DNA of 64,000 bases from positions 5,980,001-6,044,000 of the forward strand of contig JADLSH010000395.1 in the NCBI GenBank assembly GCA_016169945.1, written 5' to 3'. The position numbers and the translations under genes are program-made. Below are positions 36,241 through 49,702 of this stretch, one piece after another. The notes beneath the pieces were generated by a model that did no database searches, was not told where the DNA came from, and saw nothing but the letters and a program-made list of their open reading frames with translations. The stretch's first letter is position 1. Each line of letters begins with the position of its first letter. This DNA is from Trachythela sp. YZ-2020 (lineage: Eukaryota > Cnidaria > Anthozoa > Malacalcyonacea > Clavulariidae).

Positions 36241-38706
36241 TTACGTAGGCATATGTTCGTGACTAACAATATTTACCATGTGTGGGCTCCAGGTAAATAA
36301 CGGACTATCAAATGCTTGTTGTCTATATACATGAATGTCTCTGCTTGTGTTAATGTACTCGATATCTGCGAGAGGATACGTCTGTGTTAAATGTACCCTT
36401 GGCCTGCACTTGCCAAATACTTTACACAGAAACGTCAGTAAACATTTACGATATGCTGTACTTGTAACGTAATAGATTATTGGATTTATAGCTGATGTGG
36501 AAAGTGCGAGTACCACCGTAAAATGATGCCAAGTTGTCCCAATTTTTACTACATCAAACTTGTATAGAAGATAATATACTTGATTTGGACTCCAACATAT
36601 TAGAACTGCAAACGAAGTCGCAGCGCACATGCGCAGTAGCTGTCTTTCGCGGTCTGATCGTATACTGCTGTCTGGGTTTTGACGGTGAAATTTTCTGTAT
36701 AAAGAGAGTAACACTAGGACCAGTATTAAAGATGGTAGAATGAATTTAAGTAAAATTTCTACAAATGCCACAATTTGTCTCGTTTGGTATTCCTTGTATT
36801 TCCATTGGCAAGGCTTTCTAGTGTTTAAGTCATTTCTTGGGCTTATTTCCGTTAAATGTGGTGCGTTTGTTAGTAATCCCAGCAACCAAATGAACAAAGT
36901 ACAAGTTTTCACTTTCGTTGAAGATATAGTAGTTCTGTATTTGAAAGGATATTGTACTGCCAGCCATCTCTCAATTGATAAGAACACCACTGTGTATACA
37001 GATACAACACCAAACAAAAATAGCATGAATTGTGAACGAAGCACACGACAGTATATTTCTCCTGCTGGTCCATGGGGAAAATCCACAAGATTTTCGGATA
37101 GAATAAGATTCGGTGTTATCAAAATGGTAATACCTACATAAAAATAGTAAATCAGCTTTTATGCAGTTGTATCAGTGAAATACTTTAGCGTCATCGAATT
37201 GCATCTTTAAAAATCCTGTCAAAAAATCCTGGATAAATAAAACGAGATTTATTAAAAACGTTACGAGGCAATCCAATGCAGCGATAGATTTTCTCCATGG
37301 AGTATGATGTTAAAATGTGTTAAAGACAGGAAATTTATTTTGGATGTTAGGACGTTGCAACCTCGGTTGCAACTGCATTTCTACACCACTGACCACTCTA
37401 CATGCGCGCGCGATACCTGCAGAAGAGTAAAGGTGAAGTAAAACACAAAAAATTCGCAAATGCCAAATATGACAGATTTCGATAATAGTCAACATGCGTG
37501 ACACATTTCTCAGTACTTAAACATATAGTACGCGGTGACTTCAACACCACAATCCGTTAAACACTTCCTTATATAAATGTGGCTTATGCAGAGTGTGATA
37601 CAAGCAGAAAAGGTTATTGTCCCATAAATGTGTTCCGGATACTATTCTGATTGGTCGCCTGGCCGTTGCCATGCATTGCTTTCCACCTCCTGCATGAGTT
37701 TGCTTTTCACCTCTGAAAACATTTTGAAGCATTTTGATTGGTCGAAAACTTTGTTTTTTACTTCCGAATTTGATCATGATGTCCACCTCTGAATTTGATA
37801 TTCAATAGCTCTGAATTTGATATCCAATAGCTCTGAATTTGATATCCAATAGCGCTGAATTTGATATCCAATAGCTCTGAATTTGATATCCAATAGCTCT
37901 GAATTTAATATCCAATAGCTGTGAATTTGATATCCAATTACCGATGTTTCTATTTGAATTATATTTTAGGCTTTTTGCCTTGTTTTTGGTATTTTAACAG
38001 ACTGTTTTCGCTTGGTAGACATCATTTTCCATTGGAGATCAATTGCGGTTCACCTCCAAATCTTGGCATAACTGATATATTTTAATATGAATTTAATACG
38101 CTGTTAAAAATCTCACCTGAACCAAATTTGTCCGTGCTCGGATAAATTTGGTGCCACATATGGATGCCATCAGTTCATCCGTGTCGTACCAAAAATTGAG
38201 CCTTAATGTAAGCGCGTCATTTGTGCATGAGTTCCGTAAAGAAACATTTGAATAAATAATTATATTCTTTTCAAAACAGCAGAAACTGACACTATACGTA
38301 TATACCAGATCATGTTATAAGAAAACGGACGGGAAACAGGGGCCACACACTCACAGTTCCCAGTTGATTTCAGTATATATAAAGACACTGTCGAGACAGA
38401 AACAGTGCATGGAAAGAAACTTAGTTTTCCCACTTTCGTAATATAATAAATCACATATTTCATATATTTACCTGCAAGTGTATCAGAGATCATCATATTA
38501 TAAAGAAGAATATTGTGATATCCACCTCTCATCCTAATATAGTTCAACAACATTGCCATAAGAAATAACACATTTGGCACTATAGATCCTATACTGATGA
38601 TAGAAAATATCACTTTCATAACGCTGTTGTGGATGTCATCATTTTTTGTTGAAACGCTTCCAGTACTCGCTGAAATGAAGGTAATGTTTGAAATTGACGC
38701 CGCCAT
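36241..38706 (-). CDS. Class A (rhodopsin-like) G protein-coupled receptor, two exons, 375 aa
   Basis: Exon 1 is 38706-38472 and exon 2 is 37133-36241. The splice (CTTGCAG|GTAAAT to TGTAG|GTATT) keeps the frame. Exon 1 has an N-glycosylation site (NIT at residues 7-9), TM1 (SVMKVIFSIISIGSIVPNVL) and the start of TM2. Exon 2 begins in TM2 and has the TM3 disulfide Cys (EIYCRVL) and an ERW variant of the DRY motif (LSIERWLAVQYPF). It also has the ECL2 Cys (KPCQWKY), TM5, a CWSPNQ variant of CWxP in TM6, and NPIIYY in TM7. It resembles peptide-type receptors of cnidarians, but I cannot name a ligand. The DNA containing its start codon and upstream region is triplicated to the right. Confidence 0.87.
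37781..37941 (+). repeat. Minisatellite, 22-bp unit, about 7 copies
   Basis: The unit is TCTGAATTTGATATCCAATAGC with occasional single-base changes. It lies in the intron of the GPCR gene (37134-38471). The rest of that intron has no recognised feature. Confidence 0.93.
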
Positions 38707-39999
38707 GTTATCGTCTTGATTTTTAATTAAAATGCTGCCGAGAAGTCACTTTTCTGACAGACTGAACGTTTACATCTATACCTTGTTTACTTTACTGCTG
38801 TGATTGGTAGCTAGACAAACTAACCAAATATAGTCATTTATTTACTAAATGCTTTTTGAACAATCTTAAAATTTCTTCTTCGTGACATAGCCAAACCTTC
38901 AGTTAGGGAGTTTTTATTCAAACAACAGTTCATTAAATGAATTATATATCTGCTGTAACGCCAAACACTTAATTATCCTAATGACACTGAATGACGCACT
39001 ATTATTGATATGTCGTAATAAATATTATCAAGGATTATTAATCACTCGTAAGACGTAACGGCTGTAACTTATACTATTTTGATATTATTAAAATGTTATG
39101 CGCTGGAACAAGTTAAACTGATGAACGCTGCCGTTCATCAATTTATGGACAAAAATACTTTGACTTTGTAAAAATGAAAAACTTTCTGCAAATACAAAAT
39201 ATAAAATGCAAAACTTCCTGCATGTGTTACTGGGAACGGAAATTGCAGGTGTTGTTGTATACGTTTTACCTTTTCCATTTTACGGATTAACTCGGCGTTA
39301 AGAATTTTATTCGCACAGCTGTCTCTGATGTCAAAACTCACGAAAAATGAGCTCCAAACTCAAAGACGCAAGTCTGTATATTAATCAGGTGCCTCTACAC
39401 TTCATTCGAACATCTTTGAACATCTTATATACGTTTAATTATTGAAAAATTTCGACATTTTAAAATGCCACGGAGAGCCGTATGCACATAATGAGTGCAA
39501 GGATTATGTCATTTTCTTAAGTTTTTGCATGTCACATAACACGCTCTGAAAATTCATGCCCCATGCCATGGAATAATGTCACTCGGTTACGACTGCATTC
39601 AAATTTTTCATTTTTTTTAGTTTTAGATACGTTTCTTACTTAATATTCAAAAAATATTTTAGGTTTTGAAATTTTTCATCGAAAACAAGCGACATAGAAT
39701 TTGTACCACTGTCAATTCTTTGACAACAAACAAACAAAAGGAAGATTATTATTCTAGGGTAAAATTGTTAAATTTTAAAACATTTTCAATTTTTCTTTAT
39801 ACCATGAAATCTTTCAAACTCATAAACCAACCTCGTGCTCCTTGTAATTGCAATGTACAAATTTAATATTTATAGAGGTATCGCAATGCATGGTGGGAAA
39901 AGTGGTAATTCTTCCATTTTTCAAACTGATCTCAGGAGTTGAAGCAAGGAAAGTATTCGATATACTTGACAATGTGATTTTATGCCTAAAATAGATTTT

Positions 40000-40227
40000 T
40001 CATTTTGATGCTTTATGTTCCATCTTCCCACCAAAATCATCTTTTCCAATGGCTATATATAAGTTCAACAACATTGCCATAAGAAATAACACATTTGGCA
40101 CTATAGATCCTATACTGATGATAGAAAATATCACTTTCATAACGCTGTTGTGGATGTCATCATTTTTTGTTGAAACGCTTCCAGTACTCGCTGAAATGAA
40201 GGTAATGTTTGAAATTGACGCCGCCAT
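40000..40227 (-). pseudogene. Duplicated GPCR first-exon fragment, copy 2
   Basis: The frame starts with the same MAASISNITF and TM1 as the true exon. It leaves homology at the tandem junction after MAMLLN and ends 21 residues later (LYIAIGKDDFGG). The original splice donor is absent. It could act only as a decoy start or alternative promoter unit. Confidence 0.85.
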
Positions 40228-41521
40228 GTTATCGTCTTGATTTTTAATTAAAATGCTGCCGAGAAGTCACTTTTCTGACAGACTGAACGTTTACATCTCT
40301 ACCTTGTTTACTTTACTGCTGTGATTGGTAGACAAACTAACCAAATATAATCTAAATTTACTAAATGCTTTTTGAACAACAATCTTAAAATTTCTTCTTC
40401 GTGACATAGCCAAACCTTCAGTTAGGGAGTTTTTATTCAAACAACAGTTCATTAAATGAATTATATATCTGCTGTAACGCCAAACACTTAATTATCCTAA
40501 TGACACTGAATGACGCACTATTATTGATATGTCGTAATAAATATTATCAAGGATTATTAATCACTCGTAAGACGTAACGGCTGTAACTTATACTATTTTG
40601 ATATTATTAAAATGTTATGCGCTGGAACAAGTTAAACTGATGAACGCTGCCGTTCATCAATTTATGGACAAAAATACTTTGACTTTGTAAAAATGAAAAA
40701 CGTTCTGCAAATACAAAATATAAAATGCAAAACTTCCTGCATGTGTTACTGGGAACGGAAATTGCAGGTGTTGTTGTATACGTTTTACCTTTTCCATTTT
40801 ACGGATTAACTCGGCGTTAAGAATTTTATTCGCACAGCTGTCTCTGATGTCAAAACTCACGAAAAATGAGCTCCAAACTCAAAGACGCAAGTCTGTATAT
40901 TAATCAGGTGCCTCTACACTTCATTCGAACATCTTTGAACATCTTATATACGTTTAATTATTGAAAAATTTCGACATTTTAAAATGCCACGGAGAGCCGT
41001 ATGCACATAATGAGTGCAAGGATTATGTCATTTTCTTAAGTTTTTGCATGTCACATAACACGCTCTGAAAATTCATGCCCCATGCCATGGAATAATGTCA
41101 CTCGGTTACGACTGCATTCAAATTTTTCATTTTTTTTAGTTTTAGATACGTTTCTTACTTAATATTCAAAAAATATTTTAGGTTTTGAAATTTTTCATCG
41201 AAAACAAGCGACATAGAATTTGTACCACTGTCAATTCTTACTTGACAACAAACAAACAAAAGGAAGATTATTATTCTAGGGTAAAATTGTTAAATTTTAA
41301 AACATTTTCAATTTTTCTTTATACCATGAAATCTTTCAAACTCATAAACCAACCTCGTGCTCCTTGTAATTGCAATGTACAAATTTAATATTTATAGAGG
41401 TATCGCAATGCATGGTGGGAAAAGTGGTAATTCTTCCATTTTTCAAACTGATCTCAGGAGTTGAAGCAAGGAAAGTATTCGATATACTTGACAATGTGAT
41501 TTTATGCCTAAAATAGATTTT

Positions 41522-41749
41522 TCATTTTGATGCTTTATGTTCCATCTTCCCACCAAAATCATCTTTTCCAATGGCTATATATAAGTTCAACAACATTGCC
41601 ATAAGAAATAACACATTTGGCACTATAGATCCTATACTGATGATAGAAAATATCACTTTCATAACGCTGTTGTGGATGTCGTCATTTTTTGTTGAAACGC
41701 TTCCAGTACTCGCTGAAATGAAGGTAATGTTTGAAATTGACGCCGCCAT
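41522..41749 (-). pseudogene. Duplicated GPCR first-exon fragment, copy 3
   Basis: It encodes the same 75 residues as copy 2, starting MAASISNITF and losing homology to the real exon after MAMLLN. It differs from copy 2 by only a few bases. No donor site or downstream exon is attached. Confidence 0.85.
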
Positions 41750-42936
41750 GTTATCGTCTTGATTTTTAATTAAAATGCTGCCGAGAAGTCACTTTTCTGA
41801 CAGACTGAACGTTTACATCTATACCTTGTTTACTTTACTGTTGTGATTGGTAGACAAACTAACCAAATATAATCTAAATTTACTAAATGCTTTTTGAACC
41901 ACAATATTAAAATTTCTTCTTCGTGACATAGCCAAACCTTCAGTTAGGGAGTTTTTATTCAAACAACAGTTCATTAAATGAATTATATATCTGCTGTAAC
42001 GCCAAACACTTATAATTATCCTAATGACACTGAATGACGCACTATTATTGATATGTCGTAATAAATATTATCAAGGATTATTAATCACTCGTAAGACGTA
42101 ACGGCTGTAACTTATACTATTTTGATATTATTAAAATGTTATGCGCTGGAACAAGTTAAACTGATGAACGCTGCCGTTCATCAATTTATGGACAAAAATA
42201 CTTTGACTTTGTAAAAATGAAAAACGTTCTGCAAATACAAAATATAAAATGCAAAACTTCCTGCATGTGTTACTGGGAACGGAAATTGCAGGTGTTGTTG
42301 TATACGTTTTACCTTTTCCATTTTACGGATTAACTCGGCGTTAAGAATTTTATTCGCACAGCTGTCTCTGATGTCAAAACTCACGAAAAATGAGCTCCAA
42401 ACTCAAAGACGCAAGTCTGTATATTAACCAGGTGCCTCTACACTTCATTCGAACATCTTTGAACATCTTATATACGTTTAATTATTGAAAAATTTCGACA
42501 TTTTAAAATGCCACGGAGAGCCATATGCACATAATGAGTGCAAGGATTATGTCATTTTCCTGAGTTTTTGCATGTCACATAACACGCTCTGAAAATTCAT
42601 ACCCCATGCCATGGAATAATGTCACTCGGTTACGACTGCATTCAAATTTTTCATTTTTTTTAGTTTTAGATACGTTTCTTACTTAATATTCAAAAAATAG
42701 TTTAGGTTTTGAAATTTTTTATCGAAAACAAGCGACATAGAATTTGTACCACTGTCAATTCTTACTTGACAACAAACAAACAAAAGGAAGATTATTATTC
42801 TAGGGTATAACTGTTAAATTTTAAAACATTTTCAATTTTTCTTTATACCATGAAATCTTTCAAACTCATAAACCAACCTCGTACCAACCTCGCGCTCCTT
42901 GCAATTGCAATGTACAAATTTAATATTTATAGAGGT

Positions 42937-43666
42937 TTTGTGTTGTCAAATTAGATGTTTTTGGTTCATTGTGACATGGTACAACTTACAAAAAGCATCT
43001 TCACTGTCATTCGAAGTTTTGGTGACCCAGCAAGATTTGCACTCTCACGTTTTGTTGTAATTTCTCCCAATATCGTTTGATCCTTTCTATTTTGATGCCA
43101 TAACTAATACTTTTAAAAATACAATTGTTATATACTGACAGAAAATGAGGCGAAACTCTAAACTTCAAATCGCTTATATAATTAGTTTGGAGAGGCAGAC
43201 GTTTGCGAAAGCATTATTTAGTTCAATATTTATTGGTTAGTTTATCAGCTCTACAATTGTCTGAATTTCATGAACTCTGATTGGCTAGAAATACAACCAG
43301 GTTATCCTCAAACAATGAAATTTACATTGAAAATCAACCCTCTACAAAAATTCCATACAACTAATGTTTTCAGAAAAAAATCTTTTCAAATGCATAAAAA
43401 TTCTTGTGAAATGTAAAGAGGCAGAAAGAAGCCAAAAGGTCAAACATTTTTTTCGAGTCCAAACAAAAGATAGAGAAGCCAAAATCGAAGAATAACCAGC
43501 ATCCAAATATTGCAATAACTGAAATTGTCCATTGGTGAAGTTACTGAAGTAATAAACATGCTCTGTAACACGACTTCCCGGCTGGCCAGTTTAACAGTTT
43601 CGTATGAGCCCGATAATTCCGAGATCTCGCCTCACTTAAGCGGGTTCTTGGCAAGCTAGGCCAACC
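42937..43666. other. Spacer between the triplication and OGFOD1
   Basis: No gene was recognised. It includes the presumed 3' untranslated region of OGFOD1. No obvious inverted repeat was seen. Confidence 0.4.
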
Positions 43667-46600
43667 TCACTCGAAATACGTACACATTATATTATAATAT
43701 TGTTCTGAACATTTCTTGCTTGATGATGAACCAGCATCATTTTCACCAGTTTTGCAATGGTTATTGATATGTTTAACAAACCTCAGTGTATCTGTGTCAC
43801 GATAGGCTAGTGCCAAGGAGTTCGAACACGGGTTAATCGTCAGTAACTAGAGAAAAAGATTGTAATAAGTTTCTCACCATAGATTTCTACCGTTAAGCCT
43901 TACAGCGCAAGCTTTGGACTTGTTTAACTATTCATTTCCGGATTAAAGTTACTCAGTATTTCGTGAGATTTATATTAATTTGTTCCCAAATTAGTCAAGG
44001 ACTTATGCTTTCCATCACTATGTTTATATTTACATAGTAAATTATTTACATATATTTACGTATATTATACCATAGCTATACTTAATAGAACTTGTTGTAA
44101 ACTGTACAATATTTTAGCTTAATAGCTATTTAGTGTATGTAATGAACCATTACCAATTACCAATTAAATACAACAAATTCTATATCTTTTATAGCCACTG
44201 CATGTAAGTGCACTATTTATCTGTGATTTTGATAGGTTGGGATAATATAATGAATGATTTACGAGTTTTTGAATGGGTGATTCATATTATTCTTGTTTCT
44301 TGAAGTGTAAGTTATACAAATTGTTATACTATAGACCAGACTGTTATACAGTATAGTTCGTTTTTCGTAGGTTTTCATTGGACGAGAAGCGCAACCAATG
44401 ATCGAATTAAAAACTTTTACCTTTTTAATCGAAATCTTAATATTTAAAACGAAACAAATGTTGTTAAGATACTTTTTACTGAAACCTCGGGAAAACAACG
44501 TGTTTTATGGCCTCTTGATCGTTTGTTGTTGTTGACGGCGGTCTTGGAGCCATAAAATACACTCTTTCCCTCAGCTTCAGTAAATAAATGTTGATTATTT
44601 CACAGTTCATTCATTTTATGCTACCTCTTCGTCCTCCTCCCGTGCTAGATAACTTGTGTAACCTCCAAACTCTCCTTCCCAATCTTTAACAATACAGAAA
44701 TAAAACAGAGTGAGCTGACAGGAAGCATTGTTCCCTCTAGCAAGTTTTCGGAAGGTGGCTAAATCAGGCCACCGCAACAAAACCCACACTTGGGGAAAAT
44801 ATTTTCCGAATTTGTTGGGAATGCTTCCTTCAATCGTGAAAAGCCAAATTTGTTTCCACAACAATGTTTGAAAGGATGGGCAAAAGAGAAAACATAGGAG
44901 AAAACATCTGAAATTTCAAATGATCCCGCAATAATGTTTCCTAGTTTGTCCAGATCTTAAGTTTGGAAAAGCATAAGTATATTTGTACCTGCCAAAACCA
45001 CTTCATTCGCATAGCTTTCAGAAAAAGGCTGATAAATCTAAATCCACATTATTTAGAATAACTTACCATCACACCCAACAAAGAACAAAGCGTCCAAAGC
45101 CATTTCGGAATCTTCCGGATCATTGTCGTGAATGAGTGTATAACATCCATGTGACCAGCGACACACGTTGCCATGGCAACTATAGCTCTTTTCATTACTC
45201 TGTTTCTCCTAAAAGAGTAGAGACTGGGTGTGAGACGATGGGCTGTATATTTTGACCACCACGATAGCAGGTGTGTCATGGTTGCCAATGTCAAGGGCTC
45301 TGTTATATTAACCAGTAGATAATGTTACACGGGACAATATTCAACGACGATTCGTCATGCAACGCGTTGCCAAACCAATCAAATTTCGTGTTAAAACACA
45401 CCTTCAAATTCTCGTTACAAACACTGAGGTTTCACGACATTCAGGTGAGAATGGAAAATACTTTTATACGCAACTGGCTCCCTTCAAGCTCCCTTTTATG
45501 TACAATATTGCGTTGTCTTTCTATATAAGCTGTTTTAAAAAAGAAGAAACGTTTACCTTGTCTTCAGTTGATGTTTCTTTCATATTTTGATCATTTTGTT
45601 TATTTCCTTTTTCCTTTTCTTCGCCATTCTCACTCGAGTGAGTATCGACATCAGATAACTTGAGATCAGTAAATGTAGTAAGAAGTTTAAACATTGGTTC
45701 AGATTTAAACAGTTGAAAACATTCTTGAACATGGCCCATCAGACTCTCTTCGTTGGCTTTCTCGTACCTCCTATATAACATTTGAATGAAAGTTACAACT
45801 ATAAGCATGTAACGGTACTATATGTACAATTTGTCATTATAAAGAAGAACAAATTCATCCTTCAGTGCAACTGATAGTTTTGCTAATTGACGCACTGTAG
45901 AATATGTCAGCGCATTTTGCAGTTAAAGGCCGTTTAAAGCTACAAAAGCTTACGCACAACTCTGATGAATATTCCTTTTCTTGAGCATTGTATGAACTAC
46001 CTGAAACGTCAGGTATTTAGTTTCTTTAGGATACAAGGCTGTACTAACCTCCCGATGAAGTGCCTTCAGGAAGTTGTCAGTCACAAACCACGGTAGTCTA
46101 TTATTACCTTTTATTAGCAGGTCCAACCCATTGCCATTTACTTTTCTCATGTTTTAATTCTTCCAACAAGGCGTCGTATTTTTCTTCCTGTTATGGAACC
46201 ATAAGGGACACATTCAGACAAAATATTATCCATTATCTACCACATACAAGCCATTTTCCTACCAATAAAAAATCCTTCAATTCAATTTCTGAGTTCTCCT
46301 CAAAACTTTCTCTTATGTCATCAACAATGTCAGGCTGTAAATACATCGGGTTAATCCAAGAAATTAGGATTTCATCCTAAAATATTTAAAAAAATATCAC
46401 GGACCGTACTGTGACAAAGTCCAAGAATATAATTGGCTCATTCACCAATATATTTGACAAATGTTGTATTTAATAGAGAGAAATTACAGAGAACTGGCAC
46501 TACAGAGAACAACGAGACATTCTAACTTGCACCATCGAGATTGGATCCGGATCCACCGGTCTTTCCACTGATATCTCAAACGGGGGTGTCCAGTGTAGGT

Positions 46601-47259
46601 AGAATTAAAGTGTTTCGGACCTTTTTCAACAGTTCGGACACCAGCCACGGCGGATCGTCCCATTGATCATCCATGGAGCCATTGGTAACGAGTTTTGTTT
46701 TAGTATATATGATGACTCGATAGCTCAATGGTAAGGGTGGCAGATCGAAATCCCGAAGGCTAGTTCAAATCCCGCTCATCTCAAAACAACGGCGTTTTCG
46801 TGCGATAATAATACAATAATGTACTGTATTAGCACCAACAATTTCAGTAATACACTGAAAATATACCAAAATATCGATTAAAACTGATATGGCACATTTT
46901 ATCTAAAATAATAATGTGCGTTTTATGTAAACGAGTCAGATCCTGTAGCATGTTCTCTGCATTGAACAGGATATTTCAAATCTCTGGAGATGATTCTGAA
47001 TACTCTGAAACAGATGACATACTATTTACAGGACCAACTCTTGTCAAAATTTTAGCAGGTTATAATTATTTCGGTAAGCCAATTTTAGTGTAGATCTATT
47101 TCAGGTTTACATTCTCTTCAATTAATTAATTACCTTTAAAGGAAGTGGAGATTGTCTGGGTGGTGCTAATTCTTTATAAGGAGATGGTCGGTCTATTGGA
47201 GGACCATGAAACCAACCGCTGATGGATAATCTTGTTTTATCCGACATAACTTCTGATAC
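43667..47259 (-). CDS. OGFOD1: OGFOD1, C-terminal seven exons (2-oxoglutarate/Fe(II) prolyl hydroxylase family)
   Basis: OGFOD1 (Tpa1/Ofd1 family) hydroxylates a proline of ribosomal protein uS12. Exons on the minus strand: 47259-47134 ([20 protein letters not shown]), 46376-46263 ([11 protein letters not shown]), 46187-46108 (WQWVGPANK), 45770-45557 ([17 protein letters not shown] plus an acidic linker), 45208-45067 ([12 protein letters not shown]), 44683-44625 ([19 protein letters not shown]) and 43846-43667 ([20 protein letters not shown], stop TGA). All splice sites are GT-AG and the phases agree, giving 303-304 residues. The first exon carries the 2-oxoglutarate-binding Arg of RLSISGW. 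The upstream exons with the His-x-Asp and distal His iron ligands were not found up to 64,000, so the entry is 5' partial. The C-terminal degenerate dioxygenase domain is complete. Confidence 0.92.
46711..46780 (+). repeat. tRNA-like sequence (tRNA pseudogene or SINE head)
   Basis: The segment has an A box (TAGCTCAATGGTA) and a B box-like AGTTCAAATCC at normal tRNA spacing. A partial acceptor stem (GATGA with TCATC) closes it. The anticodon arm does not fold well and the flanking DNA is not tRNA-gene-like. A SINE head is more likely than a working tRNA. It lies in an OGFOD1 intron, antisense to it. Confidence 0.55.
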
Positions 47260-49640
47260 CTAAAGGACAATAAATTACATTTATACAAAATATCGGAGTT
47301 GCAAAACATGTTCAACCTTCCTCTGGCACGAGATAGGATTTTGGGTTTTCCCCAACCTTCCTCAAAATAGCTGGAAATTTTCGACATGCAGGCTTTTGTC
47401 TGGATAGGTTTGTTGGCAATTGCAGTACTGCTAGTCTTTACACCTTTGTTCGATCCTTTGCTAAGCTTTACAATGTTTTATTCAGTGTTTCACTTTCAAC
47501 CGTCCTGAATGCGGGTAAATCTTCCCTACGGGTGGTACCCGCATACCCACAGCCTTCAGTTTGCAACTCTGCAAAATATACATGTACAATCTTAATTTTC
47601 AATTTTTCAAACTCGTTAACTATTCATGGCAAAACAGAAAGAAAGATAACACCGTATCGTTGTCTTAATACCACAGTTAGTAATATACATGTCCATAAAT
47701 ATTATAGTTCAATTTTCGCTTTGAATTTCTCTTTAAATATTGGGTCTTTCCAGAAGTTATCTCATACACTCGAAGTCGTTTATTACAGAGATTTAGAAAA
47801 CCTAAAAGTATGTCAAAAACAAGGTTTTCACCATACTTCTCGGTGTTTTATTTCACTATTATAATAAACGTTTCTTCGTGTACATTATATTGTACTTATC
47901 AGACGAAAGATGGAAGAAATATATAGTCAGTCAACAAGTGACAGAATCCAAGAAATATATAATCAGTCAACAAGTGACAGAATTTATCGAATCCAATAGG
48001 GTCCGATTATTGGATGCCTGTTCAGACCAAATTTACCGCTGTTTAACCCGCGATCAGGCCCTAGCGGTCACCTGTTTAGGTCTGGGGATAATCGGATGGA
48101 ACTACTATAGAGCATTAGAGCATGTTCTATTTCGATCCGATTTCTCAGACTCACTGATCCGACTGTCGGATATTCACTTTAATGGTGTTCACGCGATTTC
48201 TCGGGTCGGATCCAACTAATCGGATCGTGCGAGAGAGCCTTAGTTAACAGAACATGATGTCTAAACTGCAGTAAAATACTGTCTCTTTCAGTTCATTCTA
48301 CCTTGTGAACACTATCGCAATAACTCAAATGCATGATTTTTTATTATTTTTATTTATTTCATATTTTACTATTTTCGCAGTTGTGGCTAAAAATCTGATT
48401 AAGACTACATCTTAAGACTAAATCTGATTAAGATTACACGTCCCTGTATAAGACTAATCATTGGTTTAGTTCGCGCTATTATTCTTTGAAATCTGTTCTT
48501 TCTAAGTGTTACAGTCGCGGCAATAGAAGCGTTCCGAAAAATGTCGATCAATTCATTTCCTCACTTCAACTGTGCTTCAACAAATTCCTTCGAGAGTTCC
48601 TGTTTGAATAGACCAATTAAAATTGCTCACTAAAAAGTATACAATTCTAATTGGTCTATTCAAACAGGAAGTTAGGAACTCTCGAAGGACAGAAGTTTTC
48701 AAGACAGATATAAAGGCATGAAAAGTCCGAAAACAAAAAGACACGGCAAGCCGCGTATATGTATGAATTTAACCTTATCTTCAACGAAAATATTCATTAC
48801 ATGACTTGTTTATATACTTTTATACCACAGGTTTTTATACCATTGCTAACAGATGGGATACCTAATGTAAACGACCGCCTTGTTTGTGTTTAAAGCTCAA
48901 AAAACTGTTCTACAACGCGGTTGTGTTGTGCCCTGATGCAAAACAACTAGATATAAACAAAATGGCAATCTGTGGCCTCCCAAACTTTGGCAGGGTGTAA
49001 ATTATTTAATTTTCGGTTTTTGCTTAAAGAAATTTTCCTAAGCGTTAAGTTTCGGCACCAAATACATTGTCAACTATCAATAAACAAGCTTTCAAAGCAT
49101 CAAACCAACATATAGTATATTTGCATATCGACTGTTTCACACTCACTCCTGGCTTTCAATGATAAATAAAAGTTATTGGGAAACTCGAATGTGTTTTAAA
49201 TTGACAAACAAAAGTGATCACTTACTGCTATTTTCAGAAATTTTAAGCTCAAAATGATGATCTGTAGCGCTAACTCGTAAAAGTAAGCATTTTTCAACTT
49301 TCGAACAGTGTTTCTCCTATATAGACGACCAGCCAAGTGCAAAAAAATTGACTGTCGATGGCATTTTTTGTTACAAGCAGGCAACCTAGCCAGGCAGCTT
49401 CGGATTGATGTTGTTAAGAAGATTTGCCCGGTTGCCACGCGTAATTTTGGATAGAAATTGGAAAAATCAAGGTTTTTGTAGTGTTTCTTCAACTTTGAAG
49501 TGCCGCTTTGTTAAAGTATGGTATTTAATGTAGTATATATATTATGCCAAATATGGTTTGCTCGTAGCGAGTACTAACCAATCAGAGGATACAAAATATT
49601 GCGTAATGTATCTATCATCGCTCACAATTATAAACAAAAG
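47260..49640. other. Gene-poor stretch, probably OGFOD1 intron
   Basis: I looked for upstream OGFOD1 exons on the minus strand and found none. A 34-bp direct repeat (AGTCAACAAGTGACAGAAT units) lies at 47918-47982, and a short hairpin MITE at 48586-48689. The rest is AT-rich without recognised features. Confidence 0.4.
48586..48689. mobile_element. Short hairpin MITE
   Basis: TCCTTCGAGAGTTCCTGTTT and GAATAGACCAATTA on the left are mirrored by TAATTGGTCTATTC, AAACAGG and AACTCTCGAAGGA on the right. The loop is about 25 bases and there is no coding potential. Confidence 0.8.
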
Positions 49641-49645
49641 CAAAT

Positions 49646-49702
49646 ATGGCGCGCAAGGAAGAAACTTCTGGCGAACAGATAGAAGAACAACCCCAGAAAG
49701 AG
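49646..49702 (+). CDS. Possible first exon of an unknown gene
   Basis: An ATG (MARKEETSGEQIEEQPQKE) runs into a GTAATA donor-like site. The open frame continues for 67 codons without resemblance to a known family. The acidic/polar composition would fit an N-terminus. No second exon was found, so this is weak. Confidence 0.2.

Larger units (their letters stand above)
38541..42936. repeat. Tandem triplication, unit about 1,522 bp, of the GPCR 5' end
   Basis: The anchor AGTTCAACAACATTGCCATA starts at 38541, 40062 and 41584, giving units of 1,521 and 1,522 bp. The third copy stops at about 42936, missing the last roughly 180 bases of a full unit. Each unit contains the first 166 bases of GPCR exon 1 and about 1.35 kb of upstream DNA. 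Copies 2 and 3 share differences from copy 1 (GAAAAACGTTCTGC versus GAAAAACTTTCTGC; an extra TTAC before TTGACAAC), so copy 2/3 is the younger duplication or has been converted. Confidence 0.95.

Noticed and set aside
39138..39341. 67-codon ORF repeated at 40657 and 42181
   Set aside because: It recurs only because the DNA is triplicated. It lies upstream of the GPCR start with no recognisable domain.
45049..45294. 81-codon ORF with hydrophobic stretches, at first read as a membrane protein
   Set aside because: The correct frame of the same exon gives the OGFOD1 [12 protein letters not shown] segment.
45950..46150. Minus-strand ORF over OGFOD1
   Set aside because: Only 46108-46187 is exon, and in a different frame; the ORF crosses intron sequence.
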